Shown: positions 26,197 through 36,125 of the stretch, piece by piece | Numbering within the stretch: position 1 is the first letter of the stretch | Layout of the letters: every line of letters starts with the position of its first letter | Assembly: GCA_947498455.1 (NCBI GenBank) | Contig: CANMKK010000003.1 | Location: 162,661-226,660, forward strand | DNA: 64,000 bases | Source of the DNA: an uncultured Aquimarina sp. | GTDB lineage: Bacteria; Bacteroidota; Bacteroidia; Flavobacteriales; Flavobacteriaceae | Direction: 5' to 3' | Translations under genes and position numbers: made by a program | Notes under the pieces: generated by a model | What the model saw: only the letters and a program-made list of their open reading frames with translations | Told to the model about the DNA's origin: nothing | Databases searched by the model: none

Positions 26197-27825
26197 CTAC
26201 ACTTGTATTACCCCCAGATTAAATGGTTTTTCGATAGGGGAGTGATCCGCCGCTTCGATACCCATAGAAATCCATTTTCTGGTATCTAAAGGAGGAATGA
26301 TGGCGTCAGTCCAAATTCTGGCCGCAGCATAATAAGGCGAAATCTGTTTATCATATTTAGTTTTTATCTTATCAAACAATGCTTTTTCATCTTCTTTGGA
26401 TATTTCTTTTCCTTTCTTTTTTAAGGAAGCCGTTTCGATCTGAAGTAATACTTTTGCGGCCTGCGCACCTCCCATTACAGCTAATTCTGCACTAGGCCAT
26501 GCACAGATAAGTCGTGGATCATAAGCTTTACCACACATAGCATAATTTCCTGCTCCATACGAATTACCGATAACAATGGTAAATTTTGGTACCACACTAT
26601 TACTCACGGCATTCACCATTTTTGCACCATCTTTGATAATACCTCCGTGTTCGCTTTTACTCCCTACCATAAATCCGGTTACATCTTGCAGAAATACCAG
26701 TGGGATTTTCTTTTGATTGCAATTAGCTATAAAACGAGTAGCTTTATCAGCAGAATCAGAATATATAACACCTCCGAACTGCATTTCTCCTTTCTTGGTT
26801 TTTACAATCTTACGTTGGTTCGCAATAATACCAACAGCCCATCCATCAATTCTGGCATATCCAGTAATGATTGTTTGCCCATATCCAGCTTTATATTCCT
26901 CAAAATCAGAATTATCAATCAGTCGATTAATAATTTCATACATATTATACTGTTCATTACGGGCTTTGGGCAATAAACCATAAATTTCTTCTGGATCTAA
27001 TTTTGGTTTACAAGGTGTGATTCTATTATATCCTGCCTTATCATAATCTCCAATTTTAGATATTATATTTTTAATCGTATTTAAGGCATCTTTATCATCT
27101 TTTGATTTATAATCTGTTACCCCAGATATTTCGCAATGCGTTGTAGCGCCTCCCAAGGTTTCATTATCGATGCTTTCGCCAATAGCAGCTTTTACCAAAT
27201 AACTACCGGCAAGAAAAATACTACCAGTTTTATCAACTATTAGTGCCTCATCACTCATAATAGGTAAATATGCTCCTCCTGCAACACAACTGCCCATAAC
27301 AGCAGCAATTTGTGTAATTCCCATACTACTCATCACAGCATTATTCCTAAATATTCTACCAAAATGTTCTTTATCCGGAAAAATTTCATCCTGCATAGGA
27401 AGGTATACACCAGCACTATCTACAAGATAGATGATAGGTAATTTATTTTCAATTGATATTTCCTGAGCTCTTAGGTTTTTTTTACCAGTAATCGGAAACC
27501 AGGCACCAGCTTTTACAGTAGCATCATTGGCTACGACAATACATTGTTTACCTTTAATATATCCTATCTTAACAACGACACCACCACTAGGACATCCGCC
27601 GTGTTCACCATACATATCATCCCCGGCAAAAGCTCCAATTTCTATGGATTGAGCATCATCATCTAACAAATAATCAATACGCTCCCTTGCAGTCATTTTA
27701 CCCTTGGCATGAAGTTTTTCAATACGTTTTTCACCCCCTCCGAGTTTTACCCTAGCTAGCTTTTGTCTTAATTCCGAAACTAATAATTTATTGTGATCTT
27801 CGTTTTTATTGAAGTTAATGTCCAT
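26197..27825 (-). CDS. Biotin-dependent acyl-CoA carboxylase beta subunit (carboxyltransferase)
   Basis: 542 aa. Carboxyltransferase subunit of the methylcrotonyl-/propionyl-CoA carboxylase type; it moves CO2 from biotin to an acyl-CoA in the cytoplasm. Visible family signatures are KLHAKGKMTARERIDYLLD (~45-65), the oxyanion regions GSCVAGGAYLPIMSDEA (~190) and GNSYGAGNYAMCGKAYDPR (~420), and PSAELAVMGGAQAAKVLLQI (~445). The pattern is closest to methylcrotonyl-CoA carboxylase beta (leucine degradation), but substrate cannot be fixed. ATG 27825 is preferred over an upstream GTG. No biotin-carboxylase gene lies nearby. Confidence 0.9.
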   Translation of the reverse strand: MDINFNKNEDHNKLLVSELRQKLARVKLGGGEKRIEKLHAKGKMTARERIDYLLDDDAQSIEIGAFAGDDMYGEHGGCPSGGVVVKIGYIKGKQCIVVANDATVKAGAWFPITGKKNLRAQEISIENKLPIIYLVDSAGVYLPMQDEIFPDKEHFGRIFRNNAVMSSMGITQIAAVMGSCVAGGAYLPIMSDEALIVDKTGSIFLAGSYLVKAAIGESIDNETLGGATTHCEISGVTDYKSKDDKDALNTIKNIISKIGDYDKAGYNRITPCKPKLDPEEIYGLLPKARNEQYNMYEIINRLIDNSDFEEYKAGYGQTIITGYARIDGWAVGIIANQRKIVKTKKGEMQFGGVIYSDSADKATRFIANCNQKKIPLVFLQDVTGFMVGSKSEHGGIIKDGAKMVNAVSNSVVPKFTIVIGNSYGAGNYAMCGKAYDPRLICAWPSAELAVMGGAQAAKVLLQIETASLKKKGKEISKEDEKALFDKIKTKYDKQISPYYAAARIWTDAIIPPLDTRKWISMGIEAADHSPIEKPFNLGVIQV

Positions 27826-28520
27826 AAAAAATGTTGTTTGCACGAAAATACAAAAAAGTGATGCTTTTTTGTAATCTACTTATACACCAAATAAAGTTCT
27901 TTTTAGTATTCTTATTTTTAAAAAGATATAGTTCAAAAATAAAATAAATTGAACTACAACAGTTTATCTATATTTCTAGGTAAGAAAGTCATTAGTCTGT
28001 AAAGTAAATTTTAAAAAGTATTTTTCACAAAACCTTTAACTAATAAATCTTTACTATTTTCTTTACAGAAGAGAAGTAGGTTAAAGCAATAGGAAAATGA
28101 CCACAAATGATGTGTGGGGAAATTAGAACCTATGGGGTCACCCCATTTATTAAACCTAAATATAGAGGTGCTTGATCTAAATATGGGGTACCAAATGGAG
28201 TCTACTCCCTCCTTGTACTCTAAATATAGAGTAGAATATCCTAAACATGGGTTAATGCGCCCCAAATATGAAGCTATCTTGTTTTTCAGCAAATTTCCGA
28301 AGATTCATAAAAAAAAATAGAATATCCACAGAATCATTGAGGGTATATTTCCAAATGTTTACATAGTTTTACATTAAGTAAGTTTAGATGAATAGCGTAT
28401 ATAAAACTAAGTCTGTATAAAGTTAATTGCAAAAGATGAAAAAGACCATCTAACAAAAATGTTTCCGTCTTTTAAAAAAGTTAATCTGTAGCTTTGTACT
28501 AGAAGAATAAAATTAAACCA
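27826..28520. repeat. Intergenic region with short direct repeats at ~21-bp spacing
   Basis: No supported gene. Between 28126 and 28273 a degenerate motif near YCTAAATATRGRGT recurs at 28155, 28176, 28219, 28240 and 28260 (steps 21, 43, 21, 20), together with ATGGGGTCACCCCAT at 28132-28146 and GGGGTACC at 28185. The minus-strand frame at 28011-28292 only reads through these repeats. The sbcD promoter lies at the right end. Confidence 0.45.
28489..28496 (+). promoter_or_regulatory. Bacteroidota -7 element (TAGCTTTG) of sbcDC
   Basis: TAGCTTTG matches TAnnTTTG and lies 25 bp upstream of the sbcD ATG. The -33 element is not obvious. No ribosome-binding site of the GGAGG type is seen, as usual in this phylum. 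Confidence 0.5.
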
Positions 28521-29729
28521 ATGAAACTCCTCCACACCGCAGATTGGCATTTAGGGCATCGTTTACACGAGCATTCGCAACAAGAAGAACAACAATTGTT
28601 TTTAGAATGGTTAACAGCGCAAATTGATGTTTTAAAAATTGATATTTTATTAATTTCGGGAGATATTTATGATACCGGAGTACCCGCTACTCAGAGTCAA
28701 AAAATGTATTACGATTTTTTGATCAATTTACAGAAAACACATTGCAGTCACGTAGTGATTACAGGAGGAAACCACGATGCTCCCGGCACTATCAATGCTC
28801 CAAAAGCACTATTACAAGCATTATCAGTTCATGTAGTAGGCAAAGCCACAGAGAATATTGCAGACGAAGTGTTTGAACTCTCGGTAGGAGAAGAAGAAGT
28901 CATTATTGCAGCAGTCCCATATTTACGAGATCAGGATATTCGTCGGGCAGTGGCAGGAGAAACTTTTGATCAAATTACAGATCGCTATAAAACAGCACTG
29001 GTAACACATTATACAGATGCAGCTACCTATTGCAAGACGTTACAAAAAGAAAATACACCTATTATTGCAATGGGACATTTATTCGCAATAGGTGGATCTA
29101 CATCCGATAGTGAACAAAACATCTATGTAGGTACGCTGGGACATATCGGAGCAGAGGATTTTCCGGAAACCTTTGATTATGTAGCACTAGGACATCTGCA
29201 TCGCCCACAAATTGTGGGCGGATATGATCACATTCGATATTCTGGATCCCCTAATATTCTTAGTTTTAGTGAAATCGGGTATGACAAAAAAGTAGTAATA
29301 CTAGAAACCAACAACAGTAGCATTGCACAGATCGAAGAAGTTACCATACCAACATTCAGAAAAATATATTGTATCAAAGGAACCTTAGAAGAGTGTATTC
29401 CCAAACTACAAGAAATTGATACCAGTACAGATATATTAACTAGCTGGGTAGAAGTAGTATTAGACAGTACCAGTGGTATTCAGGGAGACAACACTGAGAT
29501 AACCAAAGCTATAGAAAATCTGAATTTGGAGGTGCTAAAAGTAACCGTAAAGAATAAACGTACTATTCAGGGATTAGAAAAGTTAATCGACCATTCGCAA
29601 TCAGTAAAGGAGCTATCTCCTATAGAAGTTTTTAAAAAGAAATGCGAAGAACAAGAGGTAAACCTTACAGAACATCCGGAATTGATGGATGCCTTTCAGG
29701 AAATTGTACAAATTGTTAGAGAACACTAA
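28521..29729 (+). CDS. sbcD: Exonuclease subunit SbcD
   Basis: 402 aa. The Mre11-family nuclease subunit that, with SbcC, opens hairpins and trims DNA double-strand ends. Phosphoesterase motifs are in order: HTADWHLGH (~4-12), LLISGDIYDTG (~43-53), VITGGNHDAPG (~83-93), MGHLFAIGG (~183) and YVALGHLHRPQ (~222-232). Length is normal. sbcC starts 9 bp downstream, so the two form an operon. The nearby palindromic repeats at 33.5-34.4 kb are the kind of hairpin this complex attacks. Confidence 0.95.
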   Translation: MKLLHTADWHLGHRLHEHSQQEEQQLFLEWLTAQIDVLKIDILLISGDIYDTGVPATQSQKMYYDFLINLQKTHCSHVVITGGNHDAPGTINAPKALLQALSVHVVGKATENIADEVFELSVGEEEVIIAAVPYLRDQDIRRAVAGETFDQITDRYKTALVTHYTDAATYCKTLQKENTPIIAMGHLFAIGGSTSDSEQNIYVGTLGHIGAEDFPETFDYVALGHLHRPQIVGGYDHIRYSGSPNILSFSEIGYDKKVVILETNNSSIAQIEEVTIPTFRKIYCIKGTLEECIPKLQEIDTSTDILTSWVEVVLDSTSGIQGDNTEITKAIENLNLEVLKVTVKNKRTIQGLEKLIDHSQSVKELSPIEVFKKKCEEQEVNLTEHPELMDAFQEIVQIVREH

Positions 29730-29738
29730 GCGTAATAG

Positions 29739-32700
29739 ATGAAAATAGTAAAGATTGAGTTGCAGAATATCAACTCTCTACAGTCAGAAACCCCAATAGT
29801 TATTGATTTTGAATCTCCTATATTTCAGGATGTAGGTCTATATGCGATTACAGGAGCTACGGGTGCAGGAAAAACAACCATTCTAGACGCAATTACCATT
29901 GCATTATATCAAAATGTCCCTAGATTTAATAAATCCAATATCAAGGCAGGATTGGTTGATGTGGTTAGTTTTGGAGCAACAGATGCACTATCACGGGTTA
30001 CTTTTTCTAATAAAAATACTCGGTATGAAGCACAATGGAGTATACGATTGGTTTCAAAAAATGGAAAGCCATTAACCAAACCGGATGAAAATGTGCGCTT
30101 AAAAAATCTGGATACCAAAGAAATAATCGCAGAAAAGAAAACCGAATTCAAAAGTGCCGTTGAGGACATTACACAACTCACCTATAAACAGTTTTTGCGA
30201 TCTGTGATGTTAGCACAAGGCGAATTCGCAGCTTTTCTATCTGCAAATGCTGCGGAAAAAGGAAAATTATTAGAACAAATTACCGGGGAAGAGATTTATA
30301 AAAAAATAGGAGAAGCTATTGGTACAAGAAAAACAAATGAAACCAAAGTACTAGAGACTATTAAATCCAAAATCAATACCGAAGATCTATTATCGGATAC
30401 GCAACGTACAGAATTACAAAAGGAATACAAGGATAGTACAGCAGAAATTGCTGCATTAGCACCAAAATCAAAACAATTAGATAAAATTCTGCAATGGTAT
30501 ACTACTGCAGAAACACTACAAAAAGAAAAAGTACAACTAGAAGGAGATCAGAAACTATTAGAACAACACCGAGAGGCTCAGAAATCCACAATAGAGCTAT
30601 TGTACTTACACGAAAAGGCAAAACCTTTTCGAGAACAAATACGTACAGTAAATGATACAGAGAAGCGTATCACAGCTAAAAAAGAACAACTTCAAGAATT
30701 AGTAAGCAGCGAGAAAATACACATAGAACAGTTAGATATTTACAAAAAGAAATCTCTGGAGCATAACGAAATACTAACTCAAAAAGAGAAAGAGGAGACC
30801 GCATGGCTTCCGAAACTGGATACCGTATCTACATTAGATGTAACTATTAACACGATAACTCAGCAAAAAAAAGCTTTAACAGCAACCTTTCAGCAGCGTG
30901 AAACCATTATAATTGCCCTTAAAAAATCAATAGAAGAAAAGCATAAAGAGTCTGAACGATTAAAAGAAAAGTGTGGTACTCAGGAAAATTACCTGATCAC
31001 TCACAAGAATGTCTTATTGCTAGAAAAAGAACTTACCGATTGGAATACCCGATTAACCCTTCGCAAAGATAAACTAGAACAATTACAGCAGCTATCGAAA
31101 AGTAATATCGAAAAAGAAAATGCTTTAGAAAAACTAAACCAAACTGTAGGACAGAAAATAGAAAAAATAGAGCAAGAAAATAAACGTATCAACCTTTTAG
31201 CAGAAAAATTAGAAGTAATAAATAAAACTATTGGAGAAAAGGATCTTACCGCTGCACTAGCTAAGCAAGAACAACTAAAAAATCAACAAGGGACTTTTAC
31301 CAATGCAATGCGAATAGCAACAGCATATCAGACAGATACCAAAACGAAAAGCACTCTAGAAGAAACAGAAAAGAAAGTAAGTGAGGTTAATAAAGCATTA
31401 CAGGCAGAAGTTCGTATACTAACACCTCTACTAGAACAAACACAACAATCAGTAAAGGACGCTCGTGATATTTTACATTTAGAACGTACCGTCCAATCAT
31501 TCGAAGAAGAACGAAAAAAACTAAAAGAAGAAACTCCTTGTCCTTTATGCGGAAGCACAGAGCATCCATACGTAACTTCATATAAAGTAATTGAGTTATC
31601 TAAAAGCGAAAAACTAGTAACAGATAGAGAAGAAAATCTTTCTAAACTGATACAGCAGCAGCAGCAATTAGAAGTGAACATTGCAAAAACTAATACTTCC
31701 TTAAACATCACAAAAGAGCAGCTAGAAGACATAACGATAAAACTACATACGCATCGTACAGATTTCGGAATACTTTCGGTATCTACAGAGATTGAAAACT
31801 TAGAATGTATCAAAACATCTCTAAAAGAAATCAATGCTCAATTAATAACCATTGGAGATGAAATTAAACAAACACAGGAATTGTTAAATCAAAAAGATAC
31901 AATCACTACTAAATTGGCTGCTGAAAAAGAAAATATCAGACTATCAGAGCAGGAAATTATTACTTTAAAAGAAAAACGAAAGAATACTACTCAAGAATTA
32001 TATAATAAAAAACAAGAAGAAGAGAAAGTTATAGAAGTCGTATCACTTGCAGAAGCAAATTTACAAGAGGAATTGGCAATACATCAGTTGCAACTTCCAG
32101 CTATAGAAAACACATCTCAATTTATCAAAGATATAGAGTCTAGAATACGCATTTATAGAAAACAACAACAACAGTTGGAACATCTAAAAAGTCAATTAAA
32201 TCAATTGATTGCTGAGATACAGGGATCATCAAAACAATTAGAAGACAAAACCAAAGACAACAATCAACAGGAAGAAGAAATTACTAAACTTGACACTCAA
32301 TTAAGACAAAGTATTGCAGAGCGAAAGGAAATAGTACCAATGGAAGTTAGTATTGACCAAAAGAGAAGTGAGCTTAAGAATGGTATAACAAAAGCAAAAA
32401 TTGAAGCCGAAAAAGCGATATCCAATCTTCAGAAATTAAAAGAAAAGCAAGCTGCTGCACAAAGAGAACAGGAAATATTACAGAAAGATCTGGAAAACCT
32501 AAATGTGAAGATTACCCAAGATACCAAAGTATTGCAAAATGCCATAACACAGACAGATTTTCCTTCGAAAACCGCTATCGAAAATGCATTGCTTGATTCA
32601 GAAACTGAGTTAACATATCAATCAATTCTCAGGAAATTAGAAGATAAAGGTGTAGCACTCAAAACCCGAAAAGAACAATGGGATATTTCTAATATAAAAC

Positions 32701-33398
32701 AAGAAAAAGAAAAGGATTTTGAAACCTCATTAACTGAAGCTACAAAAGATAAAGAAGAGTTAGAGTTAATAAAAGACGAGCTTCAGACAAAAATGGGAAG
32801 TATCAAACAAAGAATAGTATTGGATGATCAAATTAGAGAACGAAATAAAGTTAGGGTAACAGAAATAACTACACAACAAAAAATTGTGGCCAAATGGACA
32901 ACACTCCTTAAACTAATTGGTGGCTCTAAAGATGCTTTTAATACCTATGTACAGCGACTTACCCTGCAAAACCTGATTCATTTGGCAAATGTTCATCTCT
33001 ACAACCTAAATAAGCGATATTCTTTAGAGATGAAAGAAACCTACAGCATAGGAGAAGAATTAAACTTTATGCTGGTAGATCATTACCAGGCAGATGAGGC
33101 TAGATTGGTAGATACTTCTAGCGGTGGAGAGAAATTTTTAATAAGCCTTTCGCTGGCATTAGGGCTATCAGATTTAGCAAGTCATAATGTAGCCATTGGC
33201 TCTTTATTTATTGATGAGGGATTCGGAACATTAGATAATAATACACTAGAAACCGTAATTGCCACATTAGAAACCTTACAAGCACAAGGTAAAATGATCG
33301 GTATTATTTCTCATGTAGAAAATCTTAAGGAACGAATATCCACTCAGATACAAGTCGTCAAAAAGAATAATGGAGTGAGTACTGTTAATCTAGTGTAA
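29739..33398 (+). CDS. sbcC: Exonuclease subunit SbcC (SMC-like ATPase)
   Basis: 1219 aa. The Rad50-like ATPase of the SbcCD complex. Walker A is GATGAGKTTILDA (~39-51). Two long Gln/Glu/Lys-rich coiled coils flank a zinc hook C601-P-L-C604 (CPLCGSTEHPY) near the centre. The C-terminal signature SSGGEKFLISLSLALGLSDL and Walker B LFIDEGFGTLD complete the ATPase. It directly follows sbcD. The antisense frames inside it are composition artefacts of the coiled coil. Confidence 0.95.
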   Translation: MKIVKIELQNINSLQSETPIVIDFESPIFQDVGLYAITGATGAGKTTILDAITIALYQNVPRFNKSNIKAGLVDVVSFGATDALSRVTFSNKNTRYEAQWSIRLVSKNGKPLTKPDENVRLKNLDTKEIIAEKKTEFKSAVEDITQLTYKQFLRSVMLAQGEFAAFLSANAAEKGKLLEQITGEEIYKKIGEAIGTRKTNETKVLETIKSKINTEDLLSDTQRTELQKEYKDSTAEIAALAPKSKQLDKILQWYTTAETLQKEKVQLEGDQKLLEQHREAQKSTIELLYLHEKAKPFREQIRTVNDTEKRITAKKEQLQELVSSEKIHIEQLDIYKKKSLEHNEILTQKEKEETAWLPKLDTVSTLDVTINTITQQKKALTATFQQRETIIIALKKSIEEKHKESERLKEKCGTQENYLITHKNVLLLEKELTDWNTRLTLRKDKLEQLQQLSKSNIEKENALEKLNQTVGQKIEKIEQENKRINLLAEKLEVINKTIGEKDLTAALAKQEQLKNQQGTFTNAMRIATAYQTDTKTKSTLEETEKKVSEVNKALQAEVRILTPLLEQTQQSVKDARDILHLERTVQSFEEERKKLKEETPCPLCGSTEHPYVTSYKVIELSKSEKLVTDREENLSKLIQQQQQLEVNIAKTNTSLNITKEQLEDITIKLHTHRTDFGILSVSTEIENLECIKTSLKEINAQLITIGDEIKQTQELLNQKDTITTKLAAEKENIRLSEQEIITLKEKRKNTTQELYNKKQEEEKVIEVVSLAEANLQEELAIHQLQLPAIENTSQFIKDIESRIRIYRKQQQQLEHLKSQLNQLIAEIQGSSKQLEDKTKDNNQQEEEITKLDTQLRQSIAERKEIVPMEVSIDQKRSELKNGITKAKIEAEKAISNLQKLKEKQAAAQREQEILQKDLENLNVKITQDTKVLQNAITQTDFPSKTAIENALLDSETELTYQSILRKLEDKGVALKTRKEQWDISNIKQEKEKDFETSLTEATKDKEELELIKDELQTKMGSIKQRIVLDDQIRERNKVRVTEITTQQKIVAKWTTLLKLIGGSKDAFNTYVQRLTLQNLIHLANVHLYNLNKRYSLEMKETYSIGEELNFMLVDHYQADEARLVDTSSGGEKFLISLSLALGLSDLASHNVAIGSLFIDEGFGTLDNNTLETVIATLETLQAQGKMIGIISHVENLKERISTQIQVVKKNNGVSTVNLV

Positions 33399-33466
33399 AC
33401 CTTTTTAGGTAATAAAATTATATTTTTTGTATCTCGTGACCTGACAGCTTGAGCATTATCGTATTG

Positions 33467-33655
33467 CGGACTTCGGCTCCGCTCAGCCCTCGGATGTAAT
33501 ATCATCAAAGAACGAATCAAACGATCACTGAGCGGAGTCGAAGTGATGGATATATTCTATTATCAAACACCGGACTTCGGCTCCGCTCGGCCCTCGGATG
33601 TAATATCATCAAAGAACGAATCAAACGATTACTGAGCGAAGCCGAAATGAAAGTG
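33467..33655. repeat. Palindromic ~104-bp repeat, copies 1-2 (left block)
   Basis: Copies begin at 33467 and 33571 (period 104). Each carries inverted arms CTTCGGCTCCGCTCAG and CTGAGCGGAGTCGAAG about 43 nt apart, then a TGATGGATATATTCTATTAT linker. These arms could fold into a strong hairpin. GC content is well above that of the surroundings. Copy 2 is truncated on the right. Confidence 0.85.
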
Positions 33656-33747
33656 GATTTTTGACTTCGCTCATTCTTCCTAAGTTTTTTAGTATTGACA
33701 AATATGATTTCAAAAGTTATTTTCTATTTTTAGTATAAACTAATAAC

Positions 33748-34119
33748 ATGACAGGATACATGTACATATTAGAATGCTCGGATGGGACTTATTACACTGG
33801 TAGCACTAAAGATATAGATCGCAGGTTGATGGAACATCAGAATGGAGAAGGAGCCAATCATACCAAAAAGCGATTACCAGTTACATTGTTATATTATGAG
33901 AAATATGATCGTATTGATACTGCCTTCTATAGAGAAAAACAAGTACAAGGTTGGAGTAGAGCTAAGAAAGAAGCATTGATGAGAGGGGATTTGAATGAAC
34001 TCCATAATTTGTCAGAGTGTCAGAATGATAGTCACTATTCTGTTTATCTAGCACCGGACTTCGACTCCGTTCAGCCCTCGGATGTAATATCATCAAAAAA
34101 CGAATCAAACGATCACTGA
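33748..34119 (+). CDS. Single-domain GIY-YIG endonuclease
   Basis: 123 aa. The GIY-YIG fold is clear: MTGYMYILECSDGTYYTGST gives the Y-M-Y...Y-T-G motif, then DIDRRLMEHQNGEGANHTKK with the catalytic Arg, RLPVTLLYYEKY, and the Glu in AFYREKQVQGWSRAKKEALM. Such UvrC-N/YhbQ-like proteins nick DNA. The last ~22 residues read into palindromic repeat copy 3, so the stop codon is supplied by the repeat. Two copies lie upstream and four downstream, hinting that the nuclease and repeats belong together. It stands alone between sbcC and glgA. Confidence 0.88.
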   Translation: MTGYMYILECSDGTYYTGSTKDIDRRLMEHQNGEGANHTKKRLPVTLLYYEKYDRIDTAFYREKQVQGWSRAKKEALMRGDLNELHNLSECQNDSHYSVYLAPDFDSVQPSDVISSKNESNDH

Positions 34120-34449
34120 GCGGAGTCGAAGTGATGGATGTATTCTATTATCAAACACCGGACTTCGGCTCCGCTCAGCCTCGGCTGTAGTATCATCAAA
34201 GAACGAATCAAACGATCACAGAGTGGAGTCGAAGTGATGGATGCATTCTATTACCAAACACCGGACTTCGGCATTCCGCTCAGCCCTCGGATGTAGTATT
34301 ATCAAAGAACGAACCAAACGATCACTGAGCGGAGCCGAAGTGATGGATGTATTCTATTATCAAACACCGGACTTCGACTCCGCTCAGCCCTCGGCTGTAG
34401 TATCATCAAAGAACGAATCAAACGATTACTGAGCAGAGCCGAAGTGAGA
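34055..34449. repeat. Palindromic ~104-bp repeat, copies 3-6 (right block)
   Basis: Copies begin at 34055, 34159, 34262 and 34368 (spacings 104, 103, 106), in the same orientation as the left block. Differences are single-base changes and small indels (e.g. CGGCATTCCGCTCAG in copy 5, CTGAGCAGAGCCGAAG in copy 6). Compensating G/A changes often keep the arms paired. Copy 3 provides the 3' end of the nuclease gene. An ORF at 34241-34432 merely reads through the repeat. Confidence 0.85.
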
Positions 34450-34706
34450 GAGGATTTTGACTTCACTTAACCCTTCTATTAACAATTGCTGTTGTCAACA
34501 CAATCAATTACGCATGTTACGTACTACATAGAAGTATTTTAAGCACTTTTGATTAATCATAATATTCTAAGCTAAAAAATTATTAAATAATTATTATTAC
34601 TATCTTTTTTTAAAATATAAATAGTAGAATGTTCTTAGCTTTTTCATAGTTTTAAATATTGTAAAATATAATGTAGGTTGTATAATAGAAGAATGATAGA
34701 ATCGTA
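34450..34706. other. Promoter region of the glycogen operon
   Basis: AT-rich non-coding DNA between the repeat block and glgA. No exact TAnnTTTG motif was found; no gene is seen. Confidence 0.35.
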
Positions 34707-36125
34707 ATGAGAGTACTTCACACAAGTTTTGAGTGCTATCCCTTGGCAAAAGTTGGTGGATTAGGTGATGTAGTAGGTTCCTTGCCTAAATATTTAAATC
34801 AATTAGGATGTACAGCAGATGTCGTAATTCCGTATCATGATACTAATCACAATAAAGAGCAACATCATAAGACAATTTTTTCTGGTATAGTACATCTAGG
34901 AAATGTAAACTATAATTTTAGTGTAAAAATATTACAATCCACGGAATTATTAGGTTTTCAGGTATTTTTGGTGGATATACCAAAATTACTACATAGATCA
35001 AATGTATATGGTTATTCTGATGATACAGAAAGGTTTGTATCTTTTCAATTGGCTATTTTAGAATGGTTGTTGAGTTATGATCAAAAACCGGATATTATCC
35101 ATTGCCATGATCACCATACAGGCTTGCTTCCTTTTTTAGTTTCACAGGCGTATAAGTATAAAGAGTTAAGTAATATACCAACAGTTCTTACTATTCATAA
35201 CGCTCAATACCAAGGTCAATTTTCATACGAAAAACTAAACTATTTACCAGAGTTTGACATTCAACATATAGGATTATTGGATTGGGACAAATGCATAAAT
35301 CCTTTAGCAGCAGGGATTAAATGCGCTTGGAAAGTAAATACAGTATCTCCAGGTTACATGAAAGAGCTTCAGAATCAAGCGAATGGACTAGAAGGTTTAC
35401 TAGCACACGAAAATAATAAATGTGTTGGAATCCTTAATGGTATAGATCATTCTATCTGGAATCCTGAAACAGATCCTATGGTCATTAAGAACTATACGAT
35501 TGATACTTTAATCTCCGGAAGGGCAGCAAATAAAGAATGGATATGTACAAGATTTAATTTAGATGTTAAAAAACCATTATTCGCCTTTATTGGCAGAATG
35601 GTGTATGAAAAAGGAGCAGACCTATTACCAGATATTGCTAGAATTGCTTTAGAACATAACGATATCAATATACTAATATTAGGATCGGGAAATCCTGAGG
35701 TAGAAACACAACTATTACAGCTTAAAGATTTTTTCCACGGTCGATATAATACGTTTATAGGATATGATGAAAAGTTGTCTCATATCATATATGCGGGAGC
35801 AGATTTTCTCTTAATGCCTTCTCGGGTAGAACCTTGCGGATTAAATCAAATGTATGCTTTAAGGTATGGACTTATACCCATTGTTCGCAAAATTGGAGGA
35901 CTCAAAGATACTATAATAGACATCAAAGATGGAGGTTTTGGAATCTGTCATGAGAATGCTACGATACAAGAAGTATGTGATGCAATCACAAGAGGAGTAG
36001 CATTATATGCAGATCAAAAATATTATAAGGAAATACAAAAGAAGATTATGAAAATTGATAACTCATGGAATACCTCTGCCAAGAAGTATCTAGAAGAATA
36101 TGAATTTCTAAACCAATTAAAATGA
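34707..36125 (+). CDS. glgA: Glycogen synthase (ADP-glucose, GT5)
   Basis: 472 aa. Extends alpha-1,4-glucan chains from ADP-glucose. The ADP-glucose-binding KVGGLGDVVGSLP (~15-27) is present, with CHDHHTGLLP (~132-141), VLTIHNAQYQGQF (~160), the C-terminal GRMVYEKGADLLPD (~298) and the nucleotide/donor motif MPSRVEPCGLNQMYALRYG (~371-389). Length is normal for bacterial GlgA. It overlaps glgC by 4 bp, forming the first of three genes for glycogen synthesis. Confidence 0.95.
   Translation: MRVLHTSFECYPLAKVGGLGDVVGSLPKYLNQLGCTADVVIPYHDTNHNKEQHHKTIFSGIVHLGNVNYNFSVKILQSTELLGFQVFLVDIPKLLHRSNVYGYSDDTERFVSFQLAILEWLLSYDQKPDIIHCHDHHTGLLPFLVSQAYKYKELSNIPTVLTIHNAQYQGQFSYEKLNYLPEFDIQHIGLLDWDKCINPLAAGIKCAWKVNTVSPGYMKELQNQANGLEGLLAHENNKCVGILNGIDHSIWNPETDPMVIKNYTIDTLISGRAANKEWICTRFNLDVKKPLFAFIGRMVYEKGADLLPDIARIALEHNDINILILGSGNPEVETQLLQLKDFFHGRYNTFIGYDEKLSHIIYAGADFLLMPSRVEPCGLNQMYALRYGLIPIVRKIGGLKDTIIDIKDGGFGICHENATIQEVCDAITRGVALYADQKYYKEIQKKIMKIDNSWNTSAKKYLEEYEFLNQLK

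Noticed and set aside
26647..26983. Two ORFs antisense to the carboxylase gene
   Set aside because: Shadow frames of a well-conserved gene.
28011..28292. 93-codon minus-strand ORF
   Set aside because: It lies entirely over short direct repeats and palindromes, and no family features or start context are present.
31328..31834. 168-codon ORF antisense to sbcC
   Set aside because: Ser/Cys/Phe-rich complement of a Gln/Glu/Lys coiled coil; sbcC is certain.
34241..34432. 63-codon plus-strand ORF
   Set aside because: It is only a read-through of repeat copies 4-6.
33467..34449. Possible CRISPR array (regular ~104-bp spacing)
   Set aside because: The whole ~104-bp unit is repeated, with no unique spacers, and a protein gene lies inside; palindromic interspersed repeat fits better.
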